Shown here: one piece after another, positions 54,810-62,985 of the stretch | Numbering within the stretch: position 1 is the stretch's first letter | Layout of the letters: the number at the start of each line of letters is the position of its first letter | NCBI RefSeq assembly: GCF_016411865.1 | Contig: NZ_JAEKJA010000005.1 | Span: forward strand, 1 to 64,000 | Direction: 5' to 3' | DNA: 64,000 nucleotides | DNA from: Acuticoccus mangrovi | GTDB taxonomy: Bacteria > Pseudomonadota > Alphaproteobacteria > Rhizobiales > Amorphaceae | The notes under the pieces: model-generated | What the model was told of the DNA's origin: nothing | Database searches by the model: none | The model's input: only the letters and a program-made list of their open reading frames with translations | Program-made: the position numbers and the translations under genes

Positions 54810-55384
54810 TGGACGCCGCCGTTCTGGAAGGCGGCTTCGCCGACGCCGCCCGCGACAGCCAGTCGACCTTTCGCGCGATCCTCTCCGCCCTCTCCGAGCC
54901 CGGCACGGTGCATCCCGTCACCGCCGTGGCCGCCCCTCCCGCGCCGCTCGGCCCGGCTGCGGGGGCGATCCTCCTCACCCTCCTCGACCAGGAGACGCCG
55001 GTGTGGCTCGCTCCCGCCTTCGGCGCTCCGGTCCGCGAATGGACGACCTTCCAGACCGGTGCTCCCGTCACCGAGGACCGCGCCGCCGCCCGCTTCGCGG
55101 TGCTCGACACGCCCGATCTTGCGGGCTTCGACCGGGGCAGCGACGCCTATCCGGACCGCTCGGCCACCCTGATCCTCACCGCCGACGGGGCGACGCCCTT
55201 CGCGCTCGCGGGGCCGGGCGTCGACGGGCGCAGGGCGGCCGCGCTGCCGCTCCCCGCCGCCTTCGCCGAGACCTGGGCGGAGAACCGAGCTCTCTTCCCG
55301 CGCGGGCTCGACCTCCTCATCGTCGGCGGTGAAGGGGTGATCGGTCTGCCGCGCACCACGGAGCTTCTATGTACGTCGCGGTAA
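54809..55384 (+). CDS. phnH: C-P lyase subunit PhnH
   Basis: Structural subunit of the C-P lyase core (191 aa). Typical features: DSQSTFRAILSALSEPGTVH near the N-terminus, LLTLLDQETPVWLAP, a FALAGPGVDG segment and LFPRGLDLLIVGG near the end. Active-site residues are few in this family; it forms a heterodimer surface with PhnJ. Its last 16 bases overlap phnI, indicating tight coupling. Confidence 0.95.
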   Translation: MDAAVLEGGFADAARDSQSTFRAILSALSEPGTVHPVTAVAAPPAPLGPAAGAILLTLLDQETPVWLAPAFGAPVREWTTFQTGAPVTEDRAAARFAVLDTPDLAGFDRGSDAYPDRSATLILTADGATPFALAGPGVDGRRAAALPLPAAFAETWAENRALFPRGLDLLIVGGEGVIGLPRTTELLCTSR

Positions 55385-56457
55385 AGGGCGGCGAGGCCGC
55401 GATCCGCAACGCCCACCGCCTGCTCGCCAAGGAGCGGCGGGGCGATCCGGACGTGCCGGCGCTGACGGTGGCGCAGATCGCGGGCCAGCTGTCGCTCGCC
55501 GTCGACCGCGTGATGGCCGAGGGCTCGCTCTACGACGTCGAGCTCGCCGCCCTCGCGGTGCGCCAGGCGCGCGGCGACCTCATCGAGGCGATCTTCCTCT
55601 TGCGCGCCTACCGCACCACGCTGCCGCGGCTCGGCGCGTCGGAGCCCGTCGACACCGGCAAGATGGTGATCAACCGGCGCATCTCGGCGACGTTCAAGGA
55701 TCTCCCCGGCGGCCAGGTGCTCGGCCCCACCTTCGACTACACCCACCGCCTCATCGAGCCCGAGCTTCAGGAGCCGGGCGAGGTCGCGACCGCCGAACCC
55801 GTCGGCGAGAGCCCCCGCGTCACCGACGTTCTCGGCCACCAGGGCCTCGTGGAGGCCGACGGCGAGGGGGAGGGGGAGCCCGGCGACCTCACCCGCGAGC
55901 CGCTCGACTTTCCCGCCGGGCGCGATCTGCGCCTTCAGGCGCTCGCCCGCGGCGACGAGGGCTTCCTCCTCGCGCTCGCCTACTCGACCCAGCGCGGCTA
56001 TGGCGGCACGCATCCCTTCGTCGGCGAGATCCGCACCGGCGACGTGGAGGTGGAGCTGTTCGTGCCCGAGCTCGGCTTCGCGGTGACGCTCGGCGCGATC
56101 ACCCTCACCGAGTGCCAGATGGTGAACCAGTTCAAGGGCAGCGCCACTGTGCCGCCGCAGTTCACCCGCGGCTACGGCCTCGTGTTCGGCCGCATCGAGC
56201 GCAAGGCGATGTCGATGGCGCTCGTCGACCGCGCGCTGCGGGCCGAGGAGCTCGGCGAGGAGAAGAAGGCGCCGGCCCAGGACGAGGAGTTCGTCCTCGC
56301 CCACGCCGACAACGTCCAGGCGACGGGCTTCGTCGAGCACCTGAAGCTGCCGCACTATGTGGACTTCCAGGCCGAGCTCGCGATGATCCGCGACATGCGC
56401 GCGCTGCAGGAGCGCGAGCGGCGCCGCGCCGCCGAGCGGTCGGAGGCCGCCGAATGA
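55369..56457 (+). CDS. phnI: C-P lyase subunit PhnI
   Basis: With PhnG, H and L, displaces adenine from ATP to make ribose-phosphonate triphosphate; alone it has nucleosidase activity. The 362-aa protein starts MYVAVKGGEAAIRNAHRLL, contains LAYSTQRGYGGTHPFVGEIR and FVPELGFAVTLGAITLTECQ, and near the end SHADNVQATGFVEHLKLPHY-type FVLAHADNVQATGFVEHLKL, all conserved. It overlaps phnJ by 4 bp (ATGA). Confidence 0.96.
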   Translation: MYVAVKGGEAAIRNAHRLLAKERRGDPDVPALTVAQIAGQLSLAVDRVMAEGSLYDVELAALAVRQARGDLIEAIFLLRAYRTTLPRLGASEPVDTGKMVINRRISATFKDLPGGQVLGPTFDYTHRLIEPELQEPGEVATAEPVGESPRVTDVLGHQGLVEADGEGEGEPGDLTREPLDFPAGRDLRLQALARGDEGFLLALAYSTQRGYGGTHPFVGEIRTGDVEVELFVPELGFAVTLGAITLTECQMVNQFKGSATVPPQFTRGYGLVFGRIERKAMSMALVDRALRAEELGEEKKAPAQDEEFVLAHADNVQATGFVEHLKLPHYVDFQAELAMIRDMRALQERERRRAAERSEAAE

Positions 56458-57299
56458 CCACCTACAACTTCGCCTATCTCGACGAGGCGACGAAGCGGAT
56501 GATCCGCCGCGCCCTTCTGAAGGCGGTGGCGATCCCCGGCTATCAGGTGCCCTTCGCCTCGCGCGAGATGCCGATGCCCTATGGCTGGGGCACCGGCGGG
56601 GTGCAGGTCACGGCCTCGATCACCGGCCCCGACGACGTTCTCAAGGTCATCGACCAGGGGTCCGACGACACCACCAACGCGGTCTCGATCCGCCAGTTCT
56701 TCGCCCGCGTCGCCGACGTCGCCACCACCACCTCCACCACCGAGGCGACGATCATCCAGACGCGCCACCGGATCCCCGAGACGCCGCTTTCGCCGGGGCA
56801 GATCCTCGTCTATCAGGTACCGATTCCGGAGCCGCTGCGCCTTCTGGAGCCGCGCGAGACGGAGACGCGCATCATGCACGCCCTCGCCGAGTACGGGCTG
56901 ATGCACGTGAAGCTCTACGAGGACATCGCCAAGCACGGCCGGATCGCCAAGACCTATGCCTATCCGGTGCTCGTCGAGGACCGCTACGTGATGGACCCGT
57001 CGCCAACGCCGAAATTCGACAATCCGAAGATGAACGACTCGCCCGCGCTGCAGCTCTTCGGCGCCGGCCGGGAGAAGCGGATCTACGCCCTGCCGCCCCA
57101 CACGAAGGTGATCAGCCTCGACTTCGAGGACCACCCGTTCGAGGTCCAGCGCTTCACCGAGCCGTGCGCCCTGTGCGGCTCCACCGGCGTCTATCTCGAC
57201 GAGATCGTGACCGACGACCGGGGCGGGCGCATGTATGCCTGTTCGGACACCGACTGGTGCGAGCGGGTGCGCGCCGCCCGCGCAGAGGCGGCCGAATGA
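56454..57299 (+). CDS. phnJ: C-P lyase radical SAM subunit PhnJ
   Basis: Radical S-adenosylmethionine enzyme (281 aa) that breaks the C-P bond, releasing alkane and ribose cyclic phosphate. The unusual 4Fe-4S ligands are Cys238, Cys241 and Cys263 (CALCG then X21), with the catalytic Cys269 in DTDWCERV; spacing equals that of E. coli PhnJ. NFAYLDEATKRMIRRALLKA and PYGWGTGGVQVTASI are typical. All key cysteines are present, so the lyase should be functional. ATG 56454 overlaps the phnI stop. Confidence 0.97.
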   Translation: MTTYNFAYLDEATKRMIRRALLKAVAIPGYQVPFASREMPMPYGWGTGGVQVTASITGPDDVLKVIDQGSDDTTNAVSIRQFFARVADVATTTSTTEATIIQTRHRIPETPLSPGQILVYQVPIPEPLRLLEPRETETRIMHALAEYGLMHVKLYEDIAKHGRIAKTYAYPVLVEDRYVMDPSPTPKFDNPKMNDSPALQLFGAGREKRIYALPPHTKVISLDFEDHPFEVQRFTEPCALCGSTGVYLDEIVTDDRGGRMYACSDTDWCERVRAARAEAAE

Positions 57300-57829
57300 G
57301 CCCGACGCCCGTGAAGGCGACGGTGCGGGCGGCCCGACCCGACGACGTGCCGGCCCTCACCCTCGTCAACAATTGCCCCGGGGTGCGGCGGGGCACGCTG
57401 CGCCTGCCGTTCACCTCCGAGGAGGAGGTGCGGCGGCGCATGCTCGAGCCCGGCCCCAACACCCACCTCGTCGTCGGCGACGTCGACGGCACGGCCGTGG
57501 GCTGGGCGGCGCTCTTCCGCCGCGTCGGCCGCCAGGCGCACGTCGCCGGGCTCGCCATCGCCGTCCACGACGACCACCAGGGCCGGGGCGTCGGCCGCGC
57601 GATGATGGCGGGTCTCCTCGACCTTGCCGACAACTGGCTGGGGCTCGTGCGCATCGAGCTCGACGTGAACACCGACAACGGCCCCGCCATCGCCCTCTAC
57701 GAAAGCCTCGGCTTCGAGAGGGAGGGGCTGAAGCGCGCCGAGACGCTGCGCGACGGCGTGTTCATCGACGTCATCCTGATGGCGCGCATCCGTCCCGCCC
57801 CGCTGCACCGGCCGGCAGACGCAGCATGA
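57296..57829 (+). CDS. GNAT-family N-acetyltransferase in the phn operon
   Basis: 177-aa acetyltransferase. The acetyl-CoA loop is DDHQGRGVGRAMMAGL (Q/RxxGxG/A), and the C-terminal NTDNGPAIALYESLGFEREG is typical of GNATs. It is translationally coupled to phnJ and phnK by 4-bp overlaps, so it acts with the pathway. PhnO acetylates aminophosphonates in enterobacteria; this protein could play that part, but it is longer and placed differently, so the symbol is withheld. Confidence 0.88.
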   Translation: MSPTPVKATVRAARPDDVPALTLVNNCPGVRRGTLRLPFTSEEEVRRRMLEPGPNTHLVVGDVDGTAVGWAALFRRVGRQAHVAGLAIAVHDDHQGRGVGRAMMAGLLDLADNWLGLVRIELDVNTDNGPAIALYESLGFEREGLKRAETLRDGVFIDVILMARIRPAPLHRPADAA

Positions 57830-58596
57830 GCGACACGCCGCTCCTCGAGGTCGACGGCCTCACCCGCCGCTACGGGGCCCGCATCGGCTGCGCCGACGTC
57901 TCCTTCCGCCTCTGGCCGGGGGAGGTGCTCGCCGTGGTGGGCGAGTCCGGCTCCGGCAAGACGACGCTCCTCAACACCGTCGCCCAGCGGCTGGCGCCGA
58001 GCGAGGGCGTGGTGCGCTACCTGATGCGTGACGGCACGGTGCGCGATCTCGCCACCCTCGGCGAGGCCGAGCGGCGCTTCCTCGCGCGCACCGACTGGGG
58101 CTTCGTCCACCAGCATCCCGCCGACGGGCTGCGCATGAACGTGTCGGCCGGCGGCAATGTCGGCGAGCGCTTGATGGCCGTCGGCGCCCGCAACTACGGC
58201 GAGATCCGCGCCACCGCCATCGACTGGCTCGGCCGCGTGGAGATCGCCGCCGACCGCATCGACGACGGGCCGCGCACCTTTTCGGGCGGCATGCGCCAGC
58301 GCCTGCAGATCGCCCGCAACCTCGTCACCCACCCGCGCCTCGTGTTCATGGACGAGCCGACCGGCGGGCTCGACGTGTCGGTTCAGGCGCGGCTTCTCGA
58401 CCTCCTGCGCCGGCTCGTCGCCGAGACCGGGCTCGCCGCGATCATCGTCACCCACGACCTCGCCGTCGCCCGTCTCCTGTCCACCCGCATGATGGTGATG
58501 AAGTCGGGCCGCGTCGTGGAAGACGGCCTGACCGACCGCGTGCTCGACGATCCGCAGCACGCCTATACCCAGCTCCTCGTGTCCTCGATACTGTGA
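57826..58596 (+). CDS. phnK: C-P lyase ABC-type ATPase PhnK
   Basis: ABC-class ATPase (256 aa) that binds the PhnGHIJ core rather than a transporter. Walker [17 protein letters not shown]-loop region [19 protein letters not shown] (a PhnK hallmark), signature [15 protein letters not shown], Walker [13 protein letters not shown] and H-loop [13 protein letters not shown] are intact. ATG 57826 overlaps the GNAT stop. Confidence 0.96.
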   Translation: MSDTPLLEVDGLTRRYGARIGCADVSFRLWPGEVLAVVGESGSGKTTLLNTVAQRLAPSEGVVRYLMRDGTVRDLATLGEAERRFLARTDWGFVHQHPADGLRMNVSAGGNVGERLMAVGARNYGEIRATAIDWLGRVEIAADRIDDGPRTFSGGMRQRLQIARNLVTHPRLVFMDEPTGGLDVSVQARLLDLLRRLVAETGLAAIIVTHDLAVARLLSTRMMVMKSGRVVEDGLTDRVLDDPQHAYTQLLVSSIL

Positions 58597-59285
58597 TGCC
58601 CATCCTCGACGTCGCCGATCTCGCCAAATCGTTCGTCCTCCACAATCGTGGCGGGGTGCGCCTGCCGGTGATGCGGGGCGCCTCGCTCACGGTGGAGGCG
58701 GGCGAGTGCGTCGGTCTCGTCGGCGCCTCCGGTGCGGGCAAGTCGACGCTGATGCGGATGATCTACGGCAACTACGGCAGCGACGGCGGCCGCATCCTCG
58801 TCGACGGGATCGACGTCGCGACCGCCGATCCGCGCACGGTGCTGCGGCTGCGGCGCGAGGTGATGGGCTACGTGTCGCAATTCCTGCGCGTGGTGCCGCG
58901 CGTGTCGGCGGAGGAGATCGTCGCCGAGCTCGCGATCGCCGAGGGCCGGCCGGCCGAGGATGCGCTCGCCGAGGCGCGGGCGCTGCTCGCCCGGCTCAAT
59001 TTGCCGGAGCGGCTCTGGGGACTGCCGCCGGCGACCTTTTCCGGCGGCGAGCAGCAGCGCGTCAACGTCGCCCGCGGCTTCATCACCGGCCATCGCCTGC
59101 TTCTCGTCGACGAGCCGACCGCCTCGCTCGACGCCACCAACCGCGAGGTGGTGATGGAGCTCATCGAGGAGAAGAAGCGCGCCGGCGTCGCGATCCTCGG
59201 CATCTTCCACGACGAGCCGGTGCGCGCTCGGGTTTGCGATCGCCTCGTCGACGTGACGGGCTTCGCTCCGGCGGTCGCCGCATGA
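58596..59285 (+). CDS. phnL: C-P lyase ABC-type ATPase PhnL
   Basis: Second ABC-class ATPase of the pathway (229 aa), required with PhnGHI for ribosylation of phosphonates. Walker [19 protein letters not shown], then [17 protein letters not shown] (PhnL-typical), signature [15 protein letters not shown], Walker [17 protein letters not shown] and H-loop [14 protein letters not shown] 58596 overlaps the phnK stop (TGATG); its own stop overlaps the next gene by 4 bp. Confidence 0.96.
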   Translation: MPILDVADLAKSFVLHNRGGVRLPVMRGASLTVEAGECVGLVGASGAGKSTLMRMIYGNYGSDGGRILVDGIDVATADPRTVLRLRREVMGYVSQFLRVVPRVSAEEIVAELAIAEGRPAEDALAEARALLARLNLPERLWGLPPATFSGGEQQRVNVARGFITGHRLLLVDEPTASLDATNREVVMELIEEKKRAGVAILGIFHDEPVRARVCDRLVDVTGFAPAVAA

Positions 59286-59896
59286 CGGCGCTCGGGCCGG
59301 AGCCGACGATCCACCCCGACGCCCGCATCGAGGGCGCCACGCTCGGCCGCTACACCGCGATCGGCGCCTTCACCAAGCTCAAGGACGTCACCTTCGGTGA
59401 CTACTCCTACATCGTGGAGTTCGGGGACATCCTGTTCGCGACGGTGGGCAAGTTCTGCTCCATCGCCTCGCAGGTGCGCATCAACGCGCCCAACCATCCG
59501 ATCGAGCGGGCGACCTCGCACCACTTTACCTACCGCTCCGCGGACTATTTCGACGACGCCGAGCACGACGGCGCGATCTTCGCCTGGCGCCGCGAGCACT
59601 GGGTCACCATCGGCAACGACGTGTGGATCGGCCACGGCGCCACGGTGATGCCGGGCGTCACCGTGGGCGACGGCGCGGTGATCGGGGCGGGCGCGGTGGT
59701 GACGAAGGACGTCGCGCCCTACACCATCGTCGCCGGCGTTCCGGCCCGGCCCCTGCGGCGGCGCTTTCCCGTCGACATCGCCGATCGCCTCGCGGCGCTC
59801 GCCTGGTGGGACTGGCCGCACGCGAGGCTGCGCACGGCGCTGGACGACTTCCGCAATCTCTCGGCCGCCGAATTCCTCGACCGCCACGGCGGCTGA
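59282..59896 (+). CDS. Hexapeptide-repeat acyltransferase of the phn operon
   Basis: Left-handed beta-helix transferase (204 aa) like those often found in phn operons. Hexapeptide turns are seen in [19 protein letters not shown] and [31 protein letters not shown] and [13 protein letters not shown] are typical of the xenobiotic/CatB-like group. Catalytic His is probably in [15 protein letters not shown]. Acceptor unknown, possibly an aminophosphonate or ribosyl intermediate. Last plus-strand gene before the opposed rhodopsin-like gene, whose stop lies 3 bp away. Confidence 0.9.
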   Translation: MTALGPEPTIHPDARIEGATLGRYTAIGAFTKLKDVTFGDYSYIVEFGDILFATVGKFCSIASQVRINAPNHPIERATSHHFTYRSADYFDDAEHDGAIFAWRREHWVTIGNDVWIGHGATVMPGVTVGDGAVIGAGAVVTKDVAPYTIVAGVPARPLRRRFPVDIADRLAALAWWDWPHARLRTALDDFRNLSAAEFLDRHGG

Positions 59897-59899
59897 ACC

Positions 59900-60865
59900 C
59901 TACCGGGAACGCCGCGGCCAGGCGATCACCAAGAGGCTCGCCGCGATGACGGCGACGGGCAGCAGGTCGTCCCGCTCCATGCTCCTGAGGCGGTGGAGGC
60001 TGCGCAGGGCCGGGTGACGCGGCAGGGGGCGACGTGGCGGTCTCGCGCGCGAAAGCCTCGCCGGGTCCGGCGTCGCGTCGCGGCGTGGCGTACCGTCGGC
60101 GTCCGGTCCGCCCCGCGGGGAGGCGGCTCCCTGCGGTCCGCCCGAGGCGCCGGGCGGCGTCGGCGGGCGGCCGGGGCCGACGCGCTCGTGCTTTTCCACG
60201 GCGATGAGCCGGTCGTCCTCCAGCACCACCAGCAGCCCGTAGGCGGCGCGCGAGGCGACGTCGAGGGCGATCAGGCCTGCGAGCGTCCAGGTGGCGTCGA
60301 GGAGATCGAGGGCGCCGGGCCCGACGATCATCAGCGGCGGGTAGAGGCACCACAGCACGGTGAGGAGGCCGGCGTGGCGGCGGTAGAGCTCCTGCCGCAC
60401 CGGGTGGCCCGCCGCGGCGCTGCGCGCCATCGGTCCCCAGAGGAGCCCGAGCACCGCCGCGAGGGCCGCAAGGCTCAGCGCCAGGAAGAGGAGCGCCGTG
60501 CCGCCGTGGGCGTCGAGCGCCACCGCGCCGGTGACGACCATCGCCACGGCGGCGGCGGCGCTCGCGATGGCGAGGCCGTCGATGCGCGTGCCGCGGGGCG
60601 CCGCCGTCACCGCGAGGGCGAGCAGGAGGAGCGCCGCCGTCAACGACAGGTCCACCACCCGCACCGGCACGTCGATCGCGACGTCGATGGTCTGCGCGCC
60701 GGTCGCAAGGCCCACATAGGCCGCCGCGGTGATGACGCAGACGAGGCCGTGGAGCCCCGTCCGCCCGGCCTGCCGGCGCGTGCTGGCGCCGCCGAGGAGG
60801 AGGATCGCGAGCGCGCCCACCGCCATCGCCCCGGCGCCGACCCACAGAAGCGTCGTCTCGCTCAT
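59900..60865 (-). CDS. Microbial rhodopsin homologue lacking the retinal-binding lysine
   Basis: Seven-helix membrane protein of 321 aa with clear bacteriorhodopsin-type landmarks. Helix C reads VRVVDLSLTAALLLLALAV: Arg69, Asp72 and Thr76 align with bacteriorhodopsin (BR) Arg82, Asp85 and Thr89, while proton donor Asp96 is Ala83 and Trp86 is Leu73. Helix F reads LWCLYPPLMIVG: Trp172, Tyr175 and Pro176 match, Trp189 is Met179. Helix G reads LIALDVASRAAYGLL: Asp202 aligns with Asp212 and Arg206 takes the place of Schiff-base Lys216. Covalent retinal binding is therefore not expected. After helix G comes a Pro/Arg-rich linker (about 222-298) and an eighth helix (299-316). ATG 60865 has GGGAGG six bases upstream. 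It lies reversed inside the phn locus with a PHO box upstream. Function unknown. Confidence 0.87.
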   Translation of the reverse strand: MSETTLLWVGAGAMAVGALAILLLGGASTRRQAGRTGLHGLVCVITAAAYVGLATGAQTIDVAIDVPVRVVDLSLTAALLLLALAVTAAPRGTRIDGLAIASAAAAVAMVVTGAVALDAHGGTALLFLALSLAALAAVLGLLWGPMARSAAAGHPVRQELYRRHAGLLTVLWCLYPPLMIVGPGALDLLDATWTLAGLIALDVASRAAYGLLVVLEDDRLIAVEKHERVGPGRPPTPPGASGGPQGAASPRGGPDADGTPRRDATPDPARLSRARPPRRPLPRHPALRSLHRLRSMERDDLLPVAVIAASLLVIAWPRRSR

Positions 60866-60909
60866 GGCGCGCCTCCCGGCGCCGATCGGCCACGCCCGAT
60901 CGCGGCCAC

Positions 60910-60927
60910 CTGTTGCCAACCTGTCAC
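60910..60927 (+). promoter_or_regulatory. PHO box between the rhodopsin-like gene and DUF1045-phnM
   Basis: CTGTTGCCAACCTGTCAC matches the PhoB consensus CTGTCATAWAWCTGTCA[TC] at 13 of 18 positions; the right half (CTGTCAC) is perfect and the left half begins CTGT. It lies 44 bp upstream of the rhodopsin-like start (minus strand) and 138 bp upstream of the DUF1045 start (plus strand). It could serve either or both. Confidence 0.55.
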
Positions 60928-61065
60928 CAAAATGTGGGAGCAAGGGGCTTCCATCCACTTGCGCTCTTTTCCGAGACCCATCGGCGCTCCAATCCTTTGA
61001 AGGTTGTTGCCCCACGAATGGCGTGCACAGCGAAATGGTTCGATAATTCGAAGGAAGCGTGCGCC

Positions 61066-61725
61066 ATGCGATACGCCCTCTACCTCACGCCGCGGCGAGA
61101 CGACCCCCTGACCGCGGCGGCCGAAGCCTGGCTCGGACGGTCCGCGTTCACCGGCGCGACCGGCGACGCGCAGGCGCCGATCGCCGCGCACGCCGCCACC
61201 CCCGCCCGCTACGGTTTCCACGGCACGATGCGCGCTCCGTTCCGCCTCGCCGAGGGGCGCACGGAAGCGGACCTCCTCGCCCATTTCGCCGTCTTCGCGG
61301 CGACCACGCCGCCGCTCGAGGTGCGGCTCGCGGTGCGCCCGCTCGCCCGCTTCCTCGCCCTCATGGCGGTCGACCACGAACCCGTCGCGGCGGCGGAGAA
61401 GAAGGGGGTGCTCCACTTCGAGCCGCTGCGGGCGCCGCTCACCGAGGCGGAGCGCAGCCGACGCAACCCAGGTGCGCTCGATTCGCGGCTGCGGGAGCTT
61501 CTCGACACCTATGGTTACCCTTATGTATTGGAAAGATTCGTCTTTCACATGACGCTCACCGGGTCCGTCGATCCTGCCGGCCTCGAGGCGGTGGAAGCGG
61601 CGGCGACCGCCCATTTCGGCGCCCTGCTCGACACACCAAGGACCCTGGTGCACGCCATTTTCCGCGAGGACGAGCCCAACGGGCCGTTCTCAATCATCGC
61701 CACCCAAGACGACTTGGACACTTGA
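61066..61725 (+). CDS. DUF1045 phosphonate-metabolism protein, 2H phosphoesterase type
   Basis: 219-aa protein of the DUF1045 family found with C-P lyase genes. Two HxT motifs mark the 2H phosphoesterase fold: YGFHGTMRAPF (His52, Thr54) and FVFHMTLTGS (His161, Thr163). In this fold such histidines open cyclic phosphates. No phnP is seen in the window, so it may open the ribosyl cyclic phosphate left by PhnJ; that is inference. ATG 61066 follows AAGGAAG, and TTCGATAATTCGAA (61039-61052) just upstream is a small palindrome. Bases 61509-61545 are unusually AT-rich for this genome. phnM follows after 3 bp. Confidence 0.88.
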   Translation: MRYALYLTPRRDDPLTAAAEAWLGRSAFTGATGDAQAPIAAHAATPARYGFHGTMRAPFRLAEGRTEADLLAHFAVFAATTPPLEVRLAVRPLARFLALMAVDHEPVAAAEKKGVLHFEPLRAPLTEAERSRRNPGALDSRLRELLDTYGYPYVLERFVFHMTLTGSVDPAGLEAVEAAATAHFGALLDTPRTLVHAIFREDEPNGPFSIIATQDDLDT

Positions 61726-61728
61726 GCC

Positions 61729-62859
61729 GTGACCACATTCACCAACGCCCGCATCGTTCTTCCCGACGCCGTTCTCGACGGTCACGTCGTGGTGGAGGAC
61801 GGCCGCATCGCCGCCATCGGCGAGGGCGCGGCGCACGGTGAGGACATGGAAGGGGACTATCTCCTTCCGGGGCTGGTGGAGCTCCACACCGACCACCTCG
61901 AGACCCATGTCGCGCCCCGGCCGCGGGTGCGCTGGAACACCACGGCGGCGATCCAGGCGCACGACGCGCAGATCGCCGCCTCGGGCATCACCACCGTGCT
62001 CGACGCGCTGCGGGTGGGGCTCGAGGCCGATTCCAGCCTGACCTCTAAGGATTCCCGCGCGATCGCCGACGCCATCAACGCCGCCCAGGCCGACGGGCGG
62101 CTGCGGGTGGAGCATCGCTTCCACATGCGCTGCGAGGTGTCGGACGAGTACGCCATTCCGGGATTCGAGCTGTTCGACGATCTCGACGGCGTCTCGCTGA
62201 TCTCGCTGATGGACCATACGCCCGGCCAGCGGCAGTTCCGCTGCCTCGACGCCTACCGCGCCTATTTCCAGGGCAAGACCGGGATGTCGGACCCCGACTT
62301 CGAGGTGTTCCAGGCCGAGCGGCGGGCCCGCGCCGCCATCTGGTCGGACAAGAATCGCCGCGAGCTCGCCGAGCGCGCCAAGGGTCGCGGCGTCGTCATC
62401 GCGAGCCACGACGACGCCACCGTCGAGCACGTCGCCGAGGCGGTGCGGGACGGGGTGAGCCTCGCCGAGTTTCCCACCACCATCGAGGCCGCCGAGGCCT
62501 CGCGGACGGCGGGCATGCGGGTCCTCATGGGCGGGCCCAATCTGGTGCGCGGCGGGTCGCACTCGGGCAATGTCTCGGTGGGCGAGCTCGCCGATGCCGG
62601 GGCGCTCGACATTCTGTCGTCCGACTATGTGCCGTTCTCGATGCTGCAGGCGGCCTTCGTCCTGAGCGAGCGCGAGGGTTGGACGCTGCCGGCCGCCATC
62701 GCCACGGTGACGGCCGCTCCTGCGGCGGCGGTGAGGCTCGACGATCGCGGCCGCCTCGCGGAAGGGCTGCGGGCCGACATGGTGCGGGTGCGCCGCAAGG
62801 ATGCGGGCGAGATTCCCGTGGTCCGCTCGGTTTGGCGCGAGGGGATGCGCGTCCTCTGA
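61729..62859 (+). CDS. phnM: Ribosyl-phosphonate triphosphate pyrophosphohydrolase PhnM
   Basis: Amidohydrolase-superfamily enzyme (376 aa) that removes pyrophosphate from ribose-phosphonate triphosphate, giving the PhnJ substrate. Metal-site motifs: LLPGLVELHTDHLETHVAPR (HxxH), IASHDDATVEHV and LSSDYVPFSML (final Asp). LMGGPNLVRGGSHSGN is a PhnM hallmark. Start is GTG 61729, 3 bp after DUF1045, so the pair forms its own unit, split from phnG-L by the reversed rhodopsin-like gene. Confidence 0.95.
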   Translation: MTTFTNARIVLPDAVLDGHVVVEDGRIAAIGEGAAHGEDMEGDYLLPGLVELHTDHLETHVAPRPRVRWNTTAAIQAHDAQIAASGITTVLDALRVGLEADSSLTSKDSRAIADAINAAQADGRLRVEHRFHMRCEVSDEYAIPGFELFDDLDGVSLISLMDHTPGQRQFRCLDAYRAYFQGKTGMSDPDFEVFQAERRARAAIWSDKNRRELAERAKGRGVVIASHDDATVEHVAEAVRDGVSLAEFPTTIEAAEASRTAGMRVLMGGPNLVRGGSHSGNVSVGELADAGALDILSSDYVPFSMLQAAFVLSEREGWTLPAAIATVTAAPAAAVRLDDRGRLAEGLRADMVRVRRKDAGEIPVVRSVWREGMRVL

Positions 62860-62985
62860 TCGCGCAGCGTCCGCAAGCCTCGCGCAAGCCATTGTCCCTC
62901 TAATAGCCGTGCGGCTTGCCGCGCGGGGCTGCCCAGGGGTCGGCACGGCGGTCGGCGTCGCGACTGTGAGCGACGGAGGCAGGCG

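Noticed and set aside
57296-57829. Firm assignment of the GNAT gene as phnO
   Set aside because: Role by context is plausible, but GNAT sequences do not reveal the acceptor, and length and gene position differ from enterobacterial phnO.
59900-60865. Generic hypothetical membrane protein
   Set aside because: Helices C, F and G match the microbial rhodopsin pattern residue by residue at functional positions, which a random seven-helix protein would not do.
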